A stretch of 12,346 nt of DNA from Chrysochromulina tobinii (Eukaryota; Haptophyta; Prymnesiales; Chrysochromulinaceae): NCBI GenBank assembly GCA_001275005.1, contig JWZX01001430.1:1-12346 (forward strand). Direction: 5' to 3'. Shown in pieces: positions 6,601 through 12,346 of this stretch; position 1 is the stretch's first letter, and each line of letters starts with the position of its first letter. The notes under the pieces were generated by a model. The model was given only the letters and a program-made list of their open reading frames with translations. It had not been told where the DNA came from and made no database searches. Both the position numbers and the translations under genes were made by a program.

Positions 6601-9600
6601 CGGGCCGACCATGTACATGCTGTCGAGCGGGCGGGCGACGGGCATGAAGAAGAAGAGTTCGTTCTGAGCTTTGTAGAGGATCATCCACCACGTACAGATG
6701 AAGTACAAGAGGAAGAAGAAGACGGTGGCGAAAGCACCCGCAACCTGGAAGACCACATCAGGAAGACCACGCGGTGACACGTTGCCATATTAGGCGACGA
6801 GCCGTCAGGAGCAATTAGGGCAGCGCAATCAGCGCAATCAAGCGCCGTCCTGGGCACCTGGCAGAGGACGCGGTGGTAGTCGCCGAAGTTGCCCGAGGTG
6901 CGCTGCACAAGCACGTACACGTAGATGGCCGAGAGGATGAGGCAGAGCACGATGGCGATGATGAAGAGCATATTGATCGTCTGGTCCGAAGGTTGCCATA
7001 TTAGGCAATTAATGTGTGTCAGAGAGAGCCAATCATGGGCACCATCAATGGTAATCAAGGGCAATCAGCGCACCTGGCCCGAGTTCTCGAACTCAAGGGT
7101 AATCAAAGGTAATCAAGGGCAATCAGCGCACTTGGTCCGAGTTCTCGAACTCAAGGGTAATCAAAGGTAATCAAGGGCAATCAGCGCACCTGGTCCGAGT
7201 TCTCGAACTCCATCGTGTATGTCATCCGGAAGAGTGCCGGAGCAATCACGCCAGATCGCTCGAGCTCAGCCTCAAACTCGAGGGGTGACGTGGCGGCGGC
7301 GGGCTTGATGATGTCCGCGTACTCGATCTCGAGCTGGGGAGGTAGCATCTGCCGAGGGAGGTGATCAGAGGCAATCAAGGGAGCTTCGATCTCGAGCTGG
7401 GGAGGAAGCATCTGCCGAGGGAGGTGATCAGAGGTCATCGTAGGCTATCAGAGGCAATCAAGGGAGCTGGGGAGGAAGCATCTGCCGAGGGAGGCGATCA
7501 GAGGTCATCGTAGGCTATCAGAGGCAATCAAGGGAGCTGAGGAGGAAGCATCTGCCGAGGGAGGCGATCAGAGGTCATCGTAGGCTATCAGAGGCAATCA
7601 AGGGAGCTGAGGAGGAAGCATCTGCCGAGGAGGTGATCAGAGAGGCCATCAGCAGCACTCACCTGTGAAGGTGTCCCGTCGTTGCTCTTGACGATGATTG
7701 TGAGCTTTGCCGAGCGTAGGTAACGCACCTGATGAGGGAGGCAATCCGAGGCTCATTAGTGCTCATCAGAGGAGCTGCCGCCGAGCGTAGGTGACGCACC
7801 GCCTCGGGAAGCTTGCCCGAGGCTCATTAGTGCTCATCAATGCTCATTAGTGCTCATCAGTGCTCATCAGGTACGCACCGCCTCGGGAAGCTTGCCCGAG
7901 CTCGCACCGCCGCCGCCAGCTGAGACGCCCGAGACGGCGTCGAGCACGTAGAAGCGGCGCGTGAGCTGATCGTCAGTCGTGAGTCCCCCCGGCTTGTTGA
8001 CGACCTGTGCGTTGCGCTTGTAGTTGGTCACCCGCACCGGGATCGGGTAGAGGAAGCATGAGCCGCTCGACGCGGCGGAGGTGGTCGAACCAGGGGGAGG
8101 GGGCGACGTGGCGGAGGTGGTTGACGCGCCGCCCTGAGCACAAGCTCGCCCGAGCTCCTCGATGGGTGTGAGCGAGTGCTCCCCGGTTTCGTCATAGTAG
8201 AGGTACCTGATGAGGGGAGGCAATCAGTGGCTGATGAGGGAGGCAATCCGCGACCCTCAGTGGCCATCAAGATGCCCTCGATTTCGCACACAGGTGCCAT
8301 CAAGAGGCGATCAAGAGGGTCATCAGGCACGTACATGTCGTACAGCACCACGTCGGTTCGCTGCGAGAGGAGCCTCAAGGCGGGCACCTGTGGGGAGAGG
8401 ACGCCGTGGTGAGCACTTGCATGCTGGGGTGGTATCGTCGTCGGTTCACGAGAGGCGCGCAAGGCGAGCTCAAGGCGAGCTCAAGGCGAGCTCGCACGCA
8501 CCTCGCACGCGAGCTCCAAATCGGTACCGACATTGAGGAAGGCGGACGGGTCCGATGCACCGCCAGGGCAGAGCTGAAGCTGATCGGAGAGCTCCTGCGA
8601 GATGATGAGGGAGGCAATCAGGGAGGTAATCAGGGAGGTAATCAGGGAGGTCATCAGAGCTGAAGCTGATCGGAGAGCTCCTGCGAGATGATGAGGGAGG
8701 CAATCAGGGAGGTAATCCTCCTGCGAGATGATGGATGAGGGAGGCAATCAGAGGCTCCAGCAGGCCGAAATACAGGCCGAAATACAGGCCGAGATACAGG
8801 CCGAGATACAGGCCGAGATACAGGCCGAGATACAGGCCGAGAAACGTGCCCTTCCAGCACTCGACGCGCAATCGATGCGCAATATTTGCGCAATATTTGC
8901 GCAATCAATGCGTACTCTAGGCGCACTCAAGGCGCACTCAAGGCGCACTCGAGGCGTACCTGCAGGCCGAGGTACGTGCCGTTCAGGCTGTAGGCTGCCA
9001 GCAGAAAGCGCAGCCTCGAGCCGGCCGCCATAGGCAGCGCGAGTGTGAACGGGATGGACGGTGCTGCGCGCGTGATCGCTTGGTCGCCCCGATCGTAAAA
9101 GAGGCCGGGGAGAAACCGCACCTGTGGGGAGAGAAGGGCGCCGTGGTGAGCACATGCATGCTTGGTCGCCCCGATCGTAGAAGAGGCCGGGGAGAAACCG
9201 CACCTGTGGGGAGAGAAGGGCGCCGTGGTGAGCACATGCATGCTTGGTCGCCCCGATCGTAAAAGAGGCCGGGGAGAAACCGCACCTGCATGCCAGTGGG
9301 GAGGGCCATGAGCATGAGCGCGATCTTAGTAAGGAAGGGCACTTGGGCATGCATGCAATCACGCACCCATTCTTCGTTGCTGTCGACCGAGTTGAGCGCG
9401 TTCGAGGCCTTCAGATACTCGAACGCCTTGCATGCATCATTGTCTTCATCGTAGTTGGCGAGCACGCACCTGTGGGGAGAGCAGGGCGCCGTGGTGAGCA
9501 CTTGCATGCATAATTGTCTTCATCGTAGTTGGCGAGCACGCACAGGTTGCCGACGGCCTGGCATGCCCGGGTGCCCGCGAGGAGCGTCTGTCGGTTCGGC

Positions 9601-10385
9601 TCCGGCGCGGCGATCGCACGCCGGCACGCGGCAAAATTGGGCTCGAAGAGTTGCATGATGGCTATCGAATCCGTCACGCTCTCAGAGAGGCTGGCTCCTT
9701 GTCCAGGGAGGATGGCGTCGAAATCCTTCTTGAAGTCGAGGCGGATGCTGTCCGGCCGCGTGCTGCCTTCGGGCTGGTACACGCACGACTCGTCACGCCC
9801 CCAGAGCCCGCCGGTGTGAAGCCGGTTTGTGAAGGCCGGCGACGGGCACGCGCACACGTAGCCTGACGTGGCAGTCGCCTGCATGAGCGCATCGGAGCAG
9901 TCGACGCAGACGCCATTGGAGGGCTGCTGGCCAGTGGGACAACGCCGGCACTCAAAGCTCGGCAGCAGTGCGCCGTTCTCGTCGCGTTCCACGAGCACTT
10001 GGCCCGATCCGGCCGGGCACCCGCACGTTCTGCGCACGAATCCGGGCACGATCTGGCTTGTGTAGATCGTCGAAGTGCCGTTGCACAAGAGGCAGCTCCG
10101 ACCATCGCGCGTCGCGGCTTGGTTTGCCGGGCATGCGTTGCACGAACCCGTCGTCGTGTCACCGTCCGAGAGCGCCCTGCTCCCCGAGCACTGGCATGAA
10201 GTGCCGAGCGAGTCGGGCGCGGTATTCGTAGGGCAATCGTAGCAGCGGAGCGTGGAGACGTCGAGATACTGGTTCGGGCCCGTGCATGCCGGGTAGGAGA
10301 AGGCGTCGTACTGGCCGCGAGCCGCAGGCGGCAGCGCGACGAGAAGCAGCAGGCGCAAGTCGAGAGCCTTCATGAGTTCCTTCAT
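3650..10385 (-). CDS. TMEM67: Meckelin (TMEM67/MKS3) orthologue, ciliary transition-zone receptor-like protein, 19 exons
   Basis: Exons: 10385-9544, 9469-9367, 9121-8960, 8594-8502, 8387-8335, 8206-7879, 7728-7663, 7348-7190, 6980-6858, 6744-6487, 6287-6233, 6161-6094, 6013-5960, 5778-5578, 5388-5266, 5095-5043, 4943-4746, 4529-4388, 3904-3650. The 1111-aa product compares with ~995 in human. In order: signal peptide (ALDLRLLLLVALPPAARG); Cys-rich repeats ~30-280 (CYDCPTN, CNACPAN, CRRCPTG); a beta-rich ectodomain with ACQAVGNLC, LQLCPGG and LTRRFYVLDAVSG; membrane segments at about 605-628, 648-667, 693-715, 778-790, 819-839 and 1056-1090; FFIDWEQ; SVWRTIFVANEW; HGRSAHDHADADM; C-terminal AKTLLDDRFLL. 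All match conserved meckelin blocks known from animals. Meckelin works with the MKS module at the transition zone, so the cell should build a flagellum at some stage. An in-frame ATG at 10373 is an alternative start; one at 10502 would bury the signal peptide. The intron 18 donor and intron 2 ends are the least certain junctions. Confidence 0.93.
3905..4387 (-). repeat. Meckelin intron 18 with a 20-bp minisatellite, 17 units
   Basis: The 483-nt intron is mostly a perfectly phased 20-bp array at 4001-4340 (CATCAGAGGTAATAGGAGGC on the + strand), with single-base variants between units and a partial unit to 4356. On the coding strand each unit reads CCTATTACCTCTGATGG and carries TATTAC and CTGAT, both resembling branch-point sequence. 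The acceptor is the shared GATTGCCTCCCTCATCAG type. The donor GTGCGA at 4387 gives PPDM-GYGERSIFLED; a better donor (GTGCGT, in the codons for IVRAK) is also in phase 0 and would drop 17 residues. Confidence 0.9.
4530..4745 (-). mobile_element. Meckelin intron 17: introner core plus copies of both neighbouring exons
   Basis: A 216-nt intron, donor GTGCTC. Coding-strand order: a 10-bp CCCTGACGAA array, a copy of the exon 17 end with one base deleted (about 4661-4694), more CCCTGACGAA units, a copy of the exon 18 start (4570-4598, 28 of 29 identical to 4501-4529), then the core element (4530-4569) ending CCTTCCCCACAG. The exon 18 copy carries a TAG where the exon has TAT, so it cannot be coding in the exon 18 frame. 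Splicing gives QRELNRYLMGYL. Confidence 0.85.
4944..5042 (-). mobile_element. Meckelin intron 16: introner-like, exon copy plus core
   Basis: A 99-nt intron, donor GTACAT. The 5' half is a diverged copy of the exon 17 start (shared CTACCTCTCGCGC, then TGCGCGAAAAGTAC), followed by the core (4944-4984) ending TTCCCCACAG. Splicing gives VQT-YEIYLSRRMREKYD, matching the meckelin block after the GFTPDSN-like segment. Confidence 0.85.
5096..5265 (-). mobile_element. Meckelin intron 15: copy of exon 15 end plus core
   Basis: A 170-nt intron, donor GTGAGT. After TGATTGCTGC microrepeats it contains a ~40-bp copy of the exon 15 end (GCCGACATGGCGCACCTCAA, then CGCCAACCTCAAGCTCGAG; one mismatch) and a second partial core-like GCGCTCACCACAGCGC. 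The full core (5096-5136) supplies the acceptor. Splicing gives NANLKLE-AESLVTTRGF. Confidence 0.85.
5389..5577 (-). other. Meckelin intron 14 with an embedded intron-less copy of the exon 14/15 junction
   Basis: A 189-nt intron, donor GTGAGA. A 10-bp array (CCCTGACGAA on the coding strand, about 5499-5570) is followed by positions 5494-5441, which match the last ~24 nt of exon 14 joined directly to the first 30 nt of exon 15, with about four mismatches over 54 bp. The acceptor is a CCCCTCATCAG type. The joined copy has no intron between the two exon parts. Confidence 0.85.
5779..5959 (-). repeat. Meckelin intron 13, degenerate ~10-bp array
   Basis: A 181-nt intron, donor GTACGT, made almost wholly of degenerate 10-mers of the type GGATCGCCTC or TGATCGCTTC on the coding strand. 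The acceptor is ATGCGCAG before GAGGGG. I see no clear exon copy here. Splicing gives LLFVQ-EGLGLVDAIRL. Confidence 0.8.
6014..6093 (-). mobile_element. Meckelin intron 12: introner-like core
   Basis: An 80-nt intron, donor GTCAGT, with the core at 6014-6057 (GCATGCAAGTGCTCACC, CACGGCGCC, CTCTCCCCACAG). Similarity of its 5' part to exon 13 is weak at best. Splicing gives NEWVKLQ-DARTISSEL. Confidence 0.8.
6162..6232 (-). mobile_element. Meckelin intron 11: introner-like, diverged exon copy plus core
   Basis: A 71-nt intron, donor GTAACA. Its first 28 nt are a diverged copy of the exon 12 start (shared GGCAGCA-like stretch and CCGTCTCCGTG), then the core at 6162-6204 with acceptor CGCCCCACGCAG. 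The divergent copy and altered acceptor suggest an older insertion. Splicing gives EKIG-GGSTPVSVWRT. Confidence 0.8.
6288..6486 (-). repeat. Meckelin intron 10 with 55-bp tandem copies of the exon 10 end and donor
   Basis: A 199-nt intron, donor GTGAGC. The block GATTGGGAGCAGGTGAG, exon 10's last codons plus donor, recurs at 55-bp intervals: the genuine one ends near 6482, and copies lie near 6427 and 6372. The 3' part holds CTCATCAGCCACTGATGG repeats, and the acceptor GTTCGGCAG precedes CCGCGC. Confidence 0.85.
6745..6857 (-). other. Meckelin intron 9 with a decayed copy of the exon 9 end
   Basis: A 113-nt intron, donor GTGCCC, acceptor GTCTTCCAG. Near its 3' end CACCGCGTGGTCTTCC resembles the exon 9 end CACCGCGTCCTCTGCC. 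It also carries GCCTAATATGGCAAC (6781-6795), which recurs exactly in intron 8. Confidence 0.75.
6981..7189 (-). repeat. Meckelin intron 8 with 58-bp tandem copies of the exon 8 end and donor
   Basis: A 209-nt intron, donor GTGCGC at 7189. The block GAGTTCGAGAACTCGG, CCAGGTGCGC and the following TGATTGCCCTTGATTACC recur at 58-bp intervals (donor copies at 7131 and 7073). The acceptor CTTCGGACCAG also repeats the last bases of exon 8. It contains GCCTAATATGGCAAC at 6992-7006. Splicing gives FENSDQ-TINMLF. Confidence 0.85.
7349..7662 (-). repeat. Meckelin intron 7 with five copies of the exon 8 acceptor
   Basis: A 314-nt intron, donor GTGAGT. The acceptor and exon start CTCGGCAGATGCT recurs with exon starts at 7348 (genuine), 7411, 7481, 7551 and 7621; the spacing is 63 bp once and then 70 bp. 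Each unit carries TGATTGCCTCTGATAGCC-like sequence. Use of the 7411 site keeps the frame open and adds 21 residues. Confidence 0.85.
7729..7878 (-). other. Meckelin intron 6 with an embedded intron-less copy of the exon 6/7 junction
   Basis: A 150-nt intron, donor GTGCGT. Positions 7821-7780 match the last 22 nt of exon 6 (22 of 22) joined directly to the first 20 nt of exon 7 (19 of 20). Around this copy are TGATGAGCACTAATGAGC repeats, and the acceptor is the shared GATTGCCTCCCTCATCAG sequence. Splicing gives KLPEA-VRYLRSAKL. Confidence 0.88.
8207..8334 (-). other. Meckelin intron 5, GATTGCC-type acceptor
   Basis: A 128-nt intron, donor GTACGT. It contains two copies of the GATTGCCTCCC(C)TCATCAG acceptor sequence (the genuine one at 8207, a second ending near 8232). 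No clear exon copy beyond the shared GTAC at the donor and exon 6 start. Splicing gives YDM-YLYYDETGEH. Confidence 0.8.
8388..8501 (-). mobile_element. Meckelin intron 4: decayed exon copy plus introner core
   Basis: A 114-nt intron, donor GTGCGT. After three 11-bp units (AAGGCGAGCTC on the + strand, 8461-8493) comes a decayed copy of the exon 5 start (CGCCTTG, CTCTCG, GAACCGACG in the same order), then the core at 8388-8424 ending GTCCTCTCCCCACAG. Splicing gives LACE-VPALRLLSQRTD. Confidence 0.85.
8595..8959 (-). repeat. Meckelin intron 3: exon-derived 12-bp array and copies of exon 4 start
   Basis: A 365-nt intron, donor GTACGC. Seven 12-bp units (CAGGCCGAGATA on the + strand, 8761-8844) derive from the last codons of exon 3, and the preceding GGCACG is also shared with the exon. 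Downstream, CATCTCGCAGGAGCTCTCCG recurs as acceptor plus exon 4 start (exon starts 8594 and ~8685, with a truncated third copy near 8720). GATTACC/GATTGCC units and a TGCGCAATATT repeat fill the rest. Confidence 0.85.
9122..9366 (-). mobile_element. Meckelin intron 2: 82-bp tandem array of exon 3 start plus introner core
   Basis: A 245-nt intron, donor GTGCGT. The exon 3 start (GTGCGGTTTCTCCCCGGCC onward, ~44 bp) occurs three times, beginning at 9285, 9203 and 9121. Each copy is preceded by an acceptor, and the lower two by a full core (9204-9243 and 9122-9161), giving an exact 82-bp period. The upstream 81 nt (9366-9286) are in frame and open and contain TTACTAAG, a good branch-point match, before GGCATGCAG. 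Removing the whole block gives EEW-VRFLPGLFYD, which fits meckelin best. Confidence 0.82.
9470..9543 (-). mobile_element. Meckelin intron 1: introner-like, 43-bp exon copy plus core
   Basis: A 74-nt intron, donor GTGCGT. Its first 43 nt (9543-9501) match the first 43 nt of exon 2 (9469-9427) with one mismatch; the remainder is the core (9470-9509, overlapping the copy at ATGCATGCAAG) ending CTCTCCCCACAG. The donor GT marks the exact left edge of the duplication. Splicing gives AVGNL-CVLANYDEDNDACKAF, the conserved meckelin block. Confidence 0.9.
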
Positions 10386-10983
10386 GGGCCTGACGAGAGG
10401 GTCGAAGCGCGTTGTATCGAGCCTCGGCGGCCTCCGGAACCTCGGAGGGCCCGGTTTTGAGTCACAATGCCGAGGGGCCACCTCCCGGTACTGAGAAACC
10501 AAAAATCACGACCGGGCATGCAAATGTATTACTGTGAACACGTCCGTGATCAATTATGTCAATGTGGTCGATCGGCAGCGTGGCGCGCTGGCTTTACGGC
10601 GGGTTAACACGGCCAAAATTAGGTCAACAACGTGGACATGACGCTGGTGCCCGGGTCTGGTGCATGGCGACCACGCCAAGGCCAACGAGCACGCTTCTAA
10701 TCAACATATGAAGCGCTGGCGCTTGCCAAGCTCACTACTGGTGATCGCAACCGCTCACCACGCCCGCGCCCGCATGATCGCGTCTCACAGCTGGACACAC
10801 ACGCACATTTTTCATAATCTGCACACGAACGTACGACTGCACACATGAGCGTACACACACACGCATGTGCCCTTGAGCCAACCTCTCTTTCCATCGCCGA
10901 ATACCATGCCGAAGACACATTCAACACCTCATCACCATCTGACGCCCTCCTCAACTTAATCGCCTAATCCTCTTCGTCGTCGT

Positions 10984-11006
10984 CGCTGCTGCTGCTGCTG
11001 CTGCTG
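10984..11006. repeat. GCT/CTG triplet microsatellite
   Basis: About seven consecutive GCT triplets following a CGTCGTCGTCG run. It lies outside any supported coding region. Confidence 0.85.
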
Positions 11007-12267
11007 TGCGCAGGCGGGCGGGCAACATCATCACTATCGCCATCATCGTCACTCTCGTCTGTCTGACTGTCTCGCTCCGGCCCACGCCGTAGTCACACTC
11101 GGCCGCCTGCCTCCTCCTCATCTTCCTCCGCCTGTTTGTATATTCCAAGTATAGCGATGCCGACTCGTAAAAATTGAAAATATGCGATGGGGATGGCCGA
11201 TGCGCGCGACCCCCGAAGTTCGGGTCTAGTTCGGGTCCCGAACGCGGAACACCGGCGCGGTAGCGCCGCGCCAGGTCGTACGTGGTCGGAGATCAGACAC
11301 GCCTGTCGCCTCGCCTTCACGGCGGAGTCAGACCGGAGAGGAGACGGACCCGCGCCGGACCGACGACATAATTTTGATACATGATCTCTCACATGATCTC
11401 ATGATGCGATGAAATGTGTCCCCGTCGAAGTAGCATGTACGATGAAGAGGAGTTGAGGACCAGCGCAGCCACGCTGGGGCAGTCGTGGTAAAGGTGGTAT
11501 ACACCGGCGTCGCGCTCACCGTCCACGCCGTGCCGGTGCGGCTCTACGCGAGTACGCGTTCGTGTACGTTCCACGCGCGACATCGGTATCCGGCATGGTT
11601 ATCAATCCGGATAATTGTTTCCCCGGCGGGGCGCGCGCGGTCGGGCGGGTGCGCGGGCCGGGCGGCGGCGGTCCGCGCTCCCGCGTCGTGTGACACGTGC
11701 GCCCGGGGCGTTCACCACCCGACCCCCGGCCGGGAGATAATTCGAGTACACCAGTGAACTATACGGATACAGTACGGTACCGGTCGAGAGTTACGAGTAG
11801 TGTTACGCGTTAAGCACCCTGAGCATCCGCCCCCACTCCGCACTCGCCACTCGCCCCACGCCCCGCCACCGAACACCGCGACACGGACACTCACACAGAG
11901 GACACCAGGACTCGCGTCATCGTCAACCTGCACTCTCACGCCAACATCTCCTTCAAATTCTCCCACCGCAATACAGGGGGTCCCACCAATTGGTTGGGTA
12001 GCTTGTTCAGTAACAAATCTCTGTGCATCTAACTGTGCAGCAGCATGGTGGTACAGTCGATGAGCGGCGCTGGCTGTGTGGGTGTTGGCACCAGTGGCAC
12101 CCGGCCCGTGGTGACGTACTCGTTGTACAAGGAGGTCGGTGGGTTCTTGTGCTCACTTGTAAAAGGGCAGCCGCAGAGGTGGGACTGTAATCTTCCTGTA
12201 CTCGTCAATTTCGGCAGTCCACGTTGCGCACTGGAACGCACTGCAAATGCACAATAATAGGGATTGG

Positions 12268-12310
12268 GGGAATTTTCAATACAAGAAAAGGGAATTTTCA
12301 ATACAAGATA
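12268..12310. repeat. 22-bp tandem duplication at the start of an AT-rich edge
   Basis: GGGAATTTTCAATACAAGA occurs at 12268 and again at 12290. It is followed by AT-rich sequence with repeated ATATCAT or ATATCTT blocks to the window end, a sharp composition change from the GC-rich remainder. Confidence 0.85.
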
Positions 12311-12346
12311 TCATTATATATCATCTTATATCTTGATTATATCATT

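Larger units (their letters stand above)
10386..12346. other. Upstream region of meckelin, no supported gene
   Basis: Nearly 2 kb that should hold the meckelin promoter and 5' UTR. Short ORFs on both strands lack recognisable motifs or coding-like composition. Visible features: a CA-rich tract (about 10790-10865), a GCT triplet run (about 10984-11006), the hairpin GTTCGGGTCCCGAAC near 11227, a TATCCGG/CCGGATA inverted repeat near 11587-11613, and an AT-rich right end. I see no tRNA or other RNA gene. Confidence 0.55.

Noticed and set aside
6781-7006. RFX X-box half-site (GTTGCCAT) as a ciliary gene control element
   Set aside because: It lies in introns, lacks the second half-site, and RFX control is not established for this kind of organism.
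9411-10502. Meckelin start at 10502
   Set aside because: It adds 39 polar, Arg/Pro-rich residues before the hydrophobic signal sequence; the ATG at 10385 (or 10373) fits a secreted receptor.
11205-11245. tRNA T-arm-like GTTCGGGTC
   Set aside because: No acceptor stem, D-arm or anticodon arm can be placed; it is a simple inverted repeat.
12029-12301. Overlapping ORFs on both strands near the right edge
   Set aside because: Short, no motif recognised, and equally open on both strands; not enough to call a gene.

Overview
The window is nuclear DNA of a eukaryotic, GC-rich, intron-dense organism, most likely a flagellated alga with a complex (secondary, red-derived) plastid. Two lines of evidence point there: a 19-exon gene for meckelin (TMEM67/MKS3), a protein of the ciliary transition zone, and a 4-exon gene for a methionine sulfoxide reductase A (MsrA) whose N-terminus looks like a bipartite plastid-targeting leader with an ASAFAP-like motif (A-S-A-S-F-A-P). 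Stramenopile (for example pelagophyte-like) or haptophyte are the best guesses; I cannot name the species.

Layout: 2-814 (+) is the 3' part of an unrecognised membrane-protein ORF that enters from the left edge. 815-1760 is a convergent intergenic stretch with dispersed-element copies. 1761-3137 (-) is msrA, 3138-3649 a spacer, 3650-10385 (-) the complete meckelin gene, and 10386-12346 upstream DNA in which I see no convincing gene. The two recognised genes are on the same strand; nothing suggests they share a function.

Both gene models were built by hand. Every splice junction keeps the reading frame and restores a family-like protein: meckelin 1111 aa (3336 nt including stop), MsrA 366 aa (1101 nt). 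All 21 introns end in AG; 20 start with GT, often GTGCG, and one starts with GC.

The main finding is the intron structure. About 17 of the 21 introns contain a near-identical or decayed copy of the end of the upstream exon, the start of the downstream exon, or both joined. Eight introns (one of them twice) also carry at their 3' end the same ~40-bp sequence, running from TGCATGCAWGTGCTCACC through CACGGCGCC to CTCCCCACAG, which supplies the acceptor; an eleventh copy lies on the other strand at 1023-1048. Other introns end in a second shared sequence (GATTGCCTCCCTCATCAG) or contain short tandem arrays. Two meckelin introns preserve an internal copy of the two flanking exons already joined without an intron. 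This looks like introner-type intron gain, with flanking duplications (about 25-45 bp) much longer than the short target-site duplications of DNA-transposon introners.
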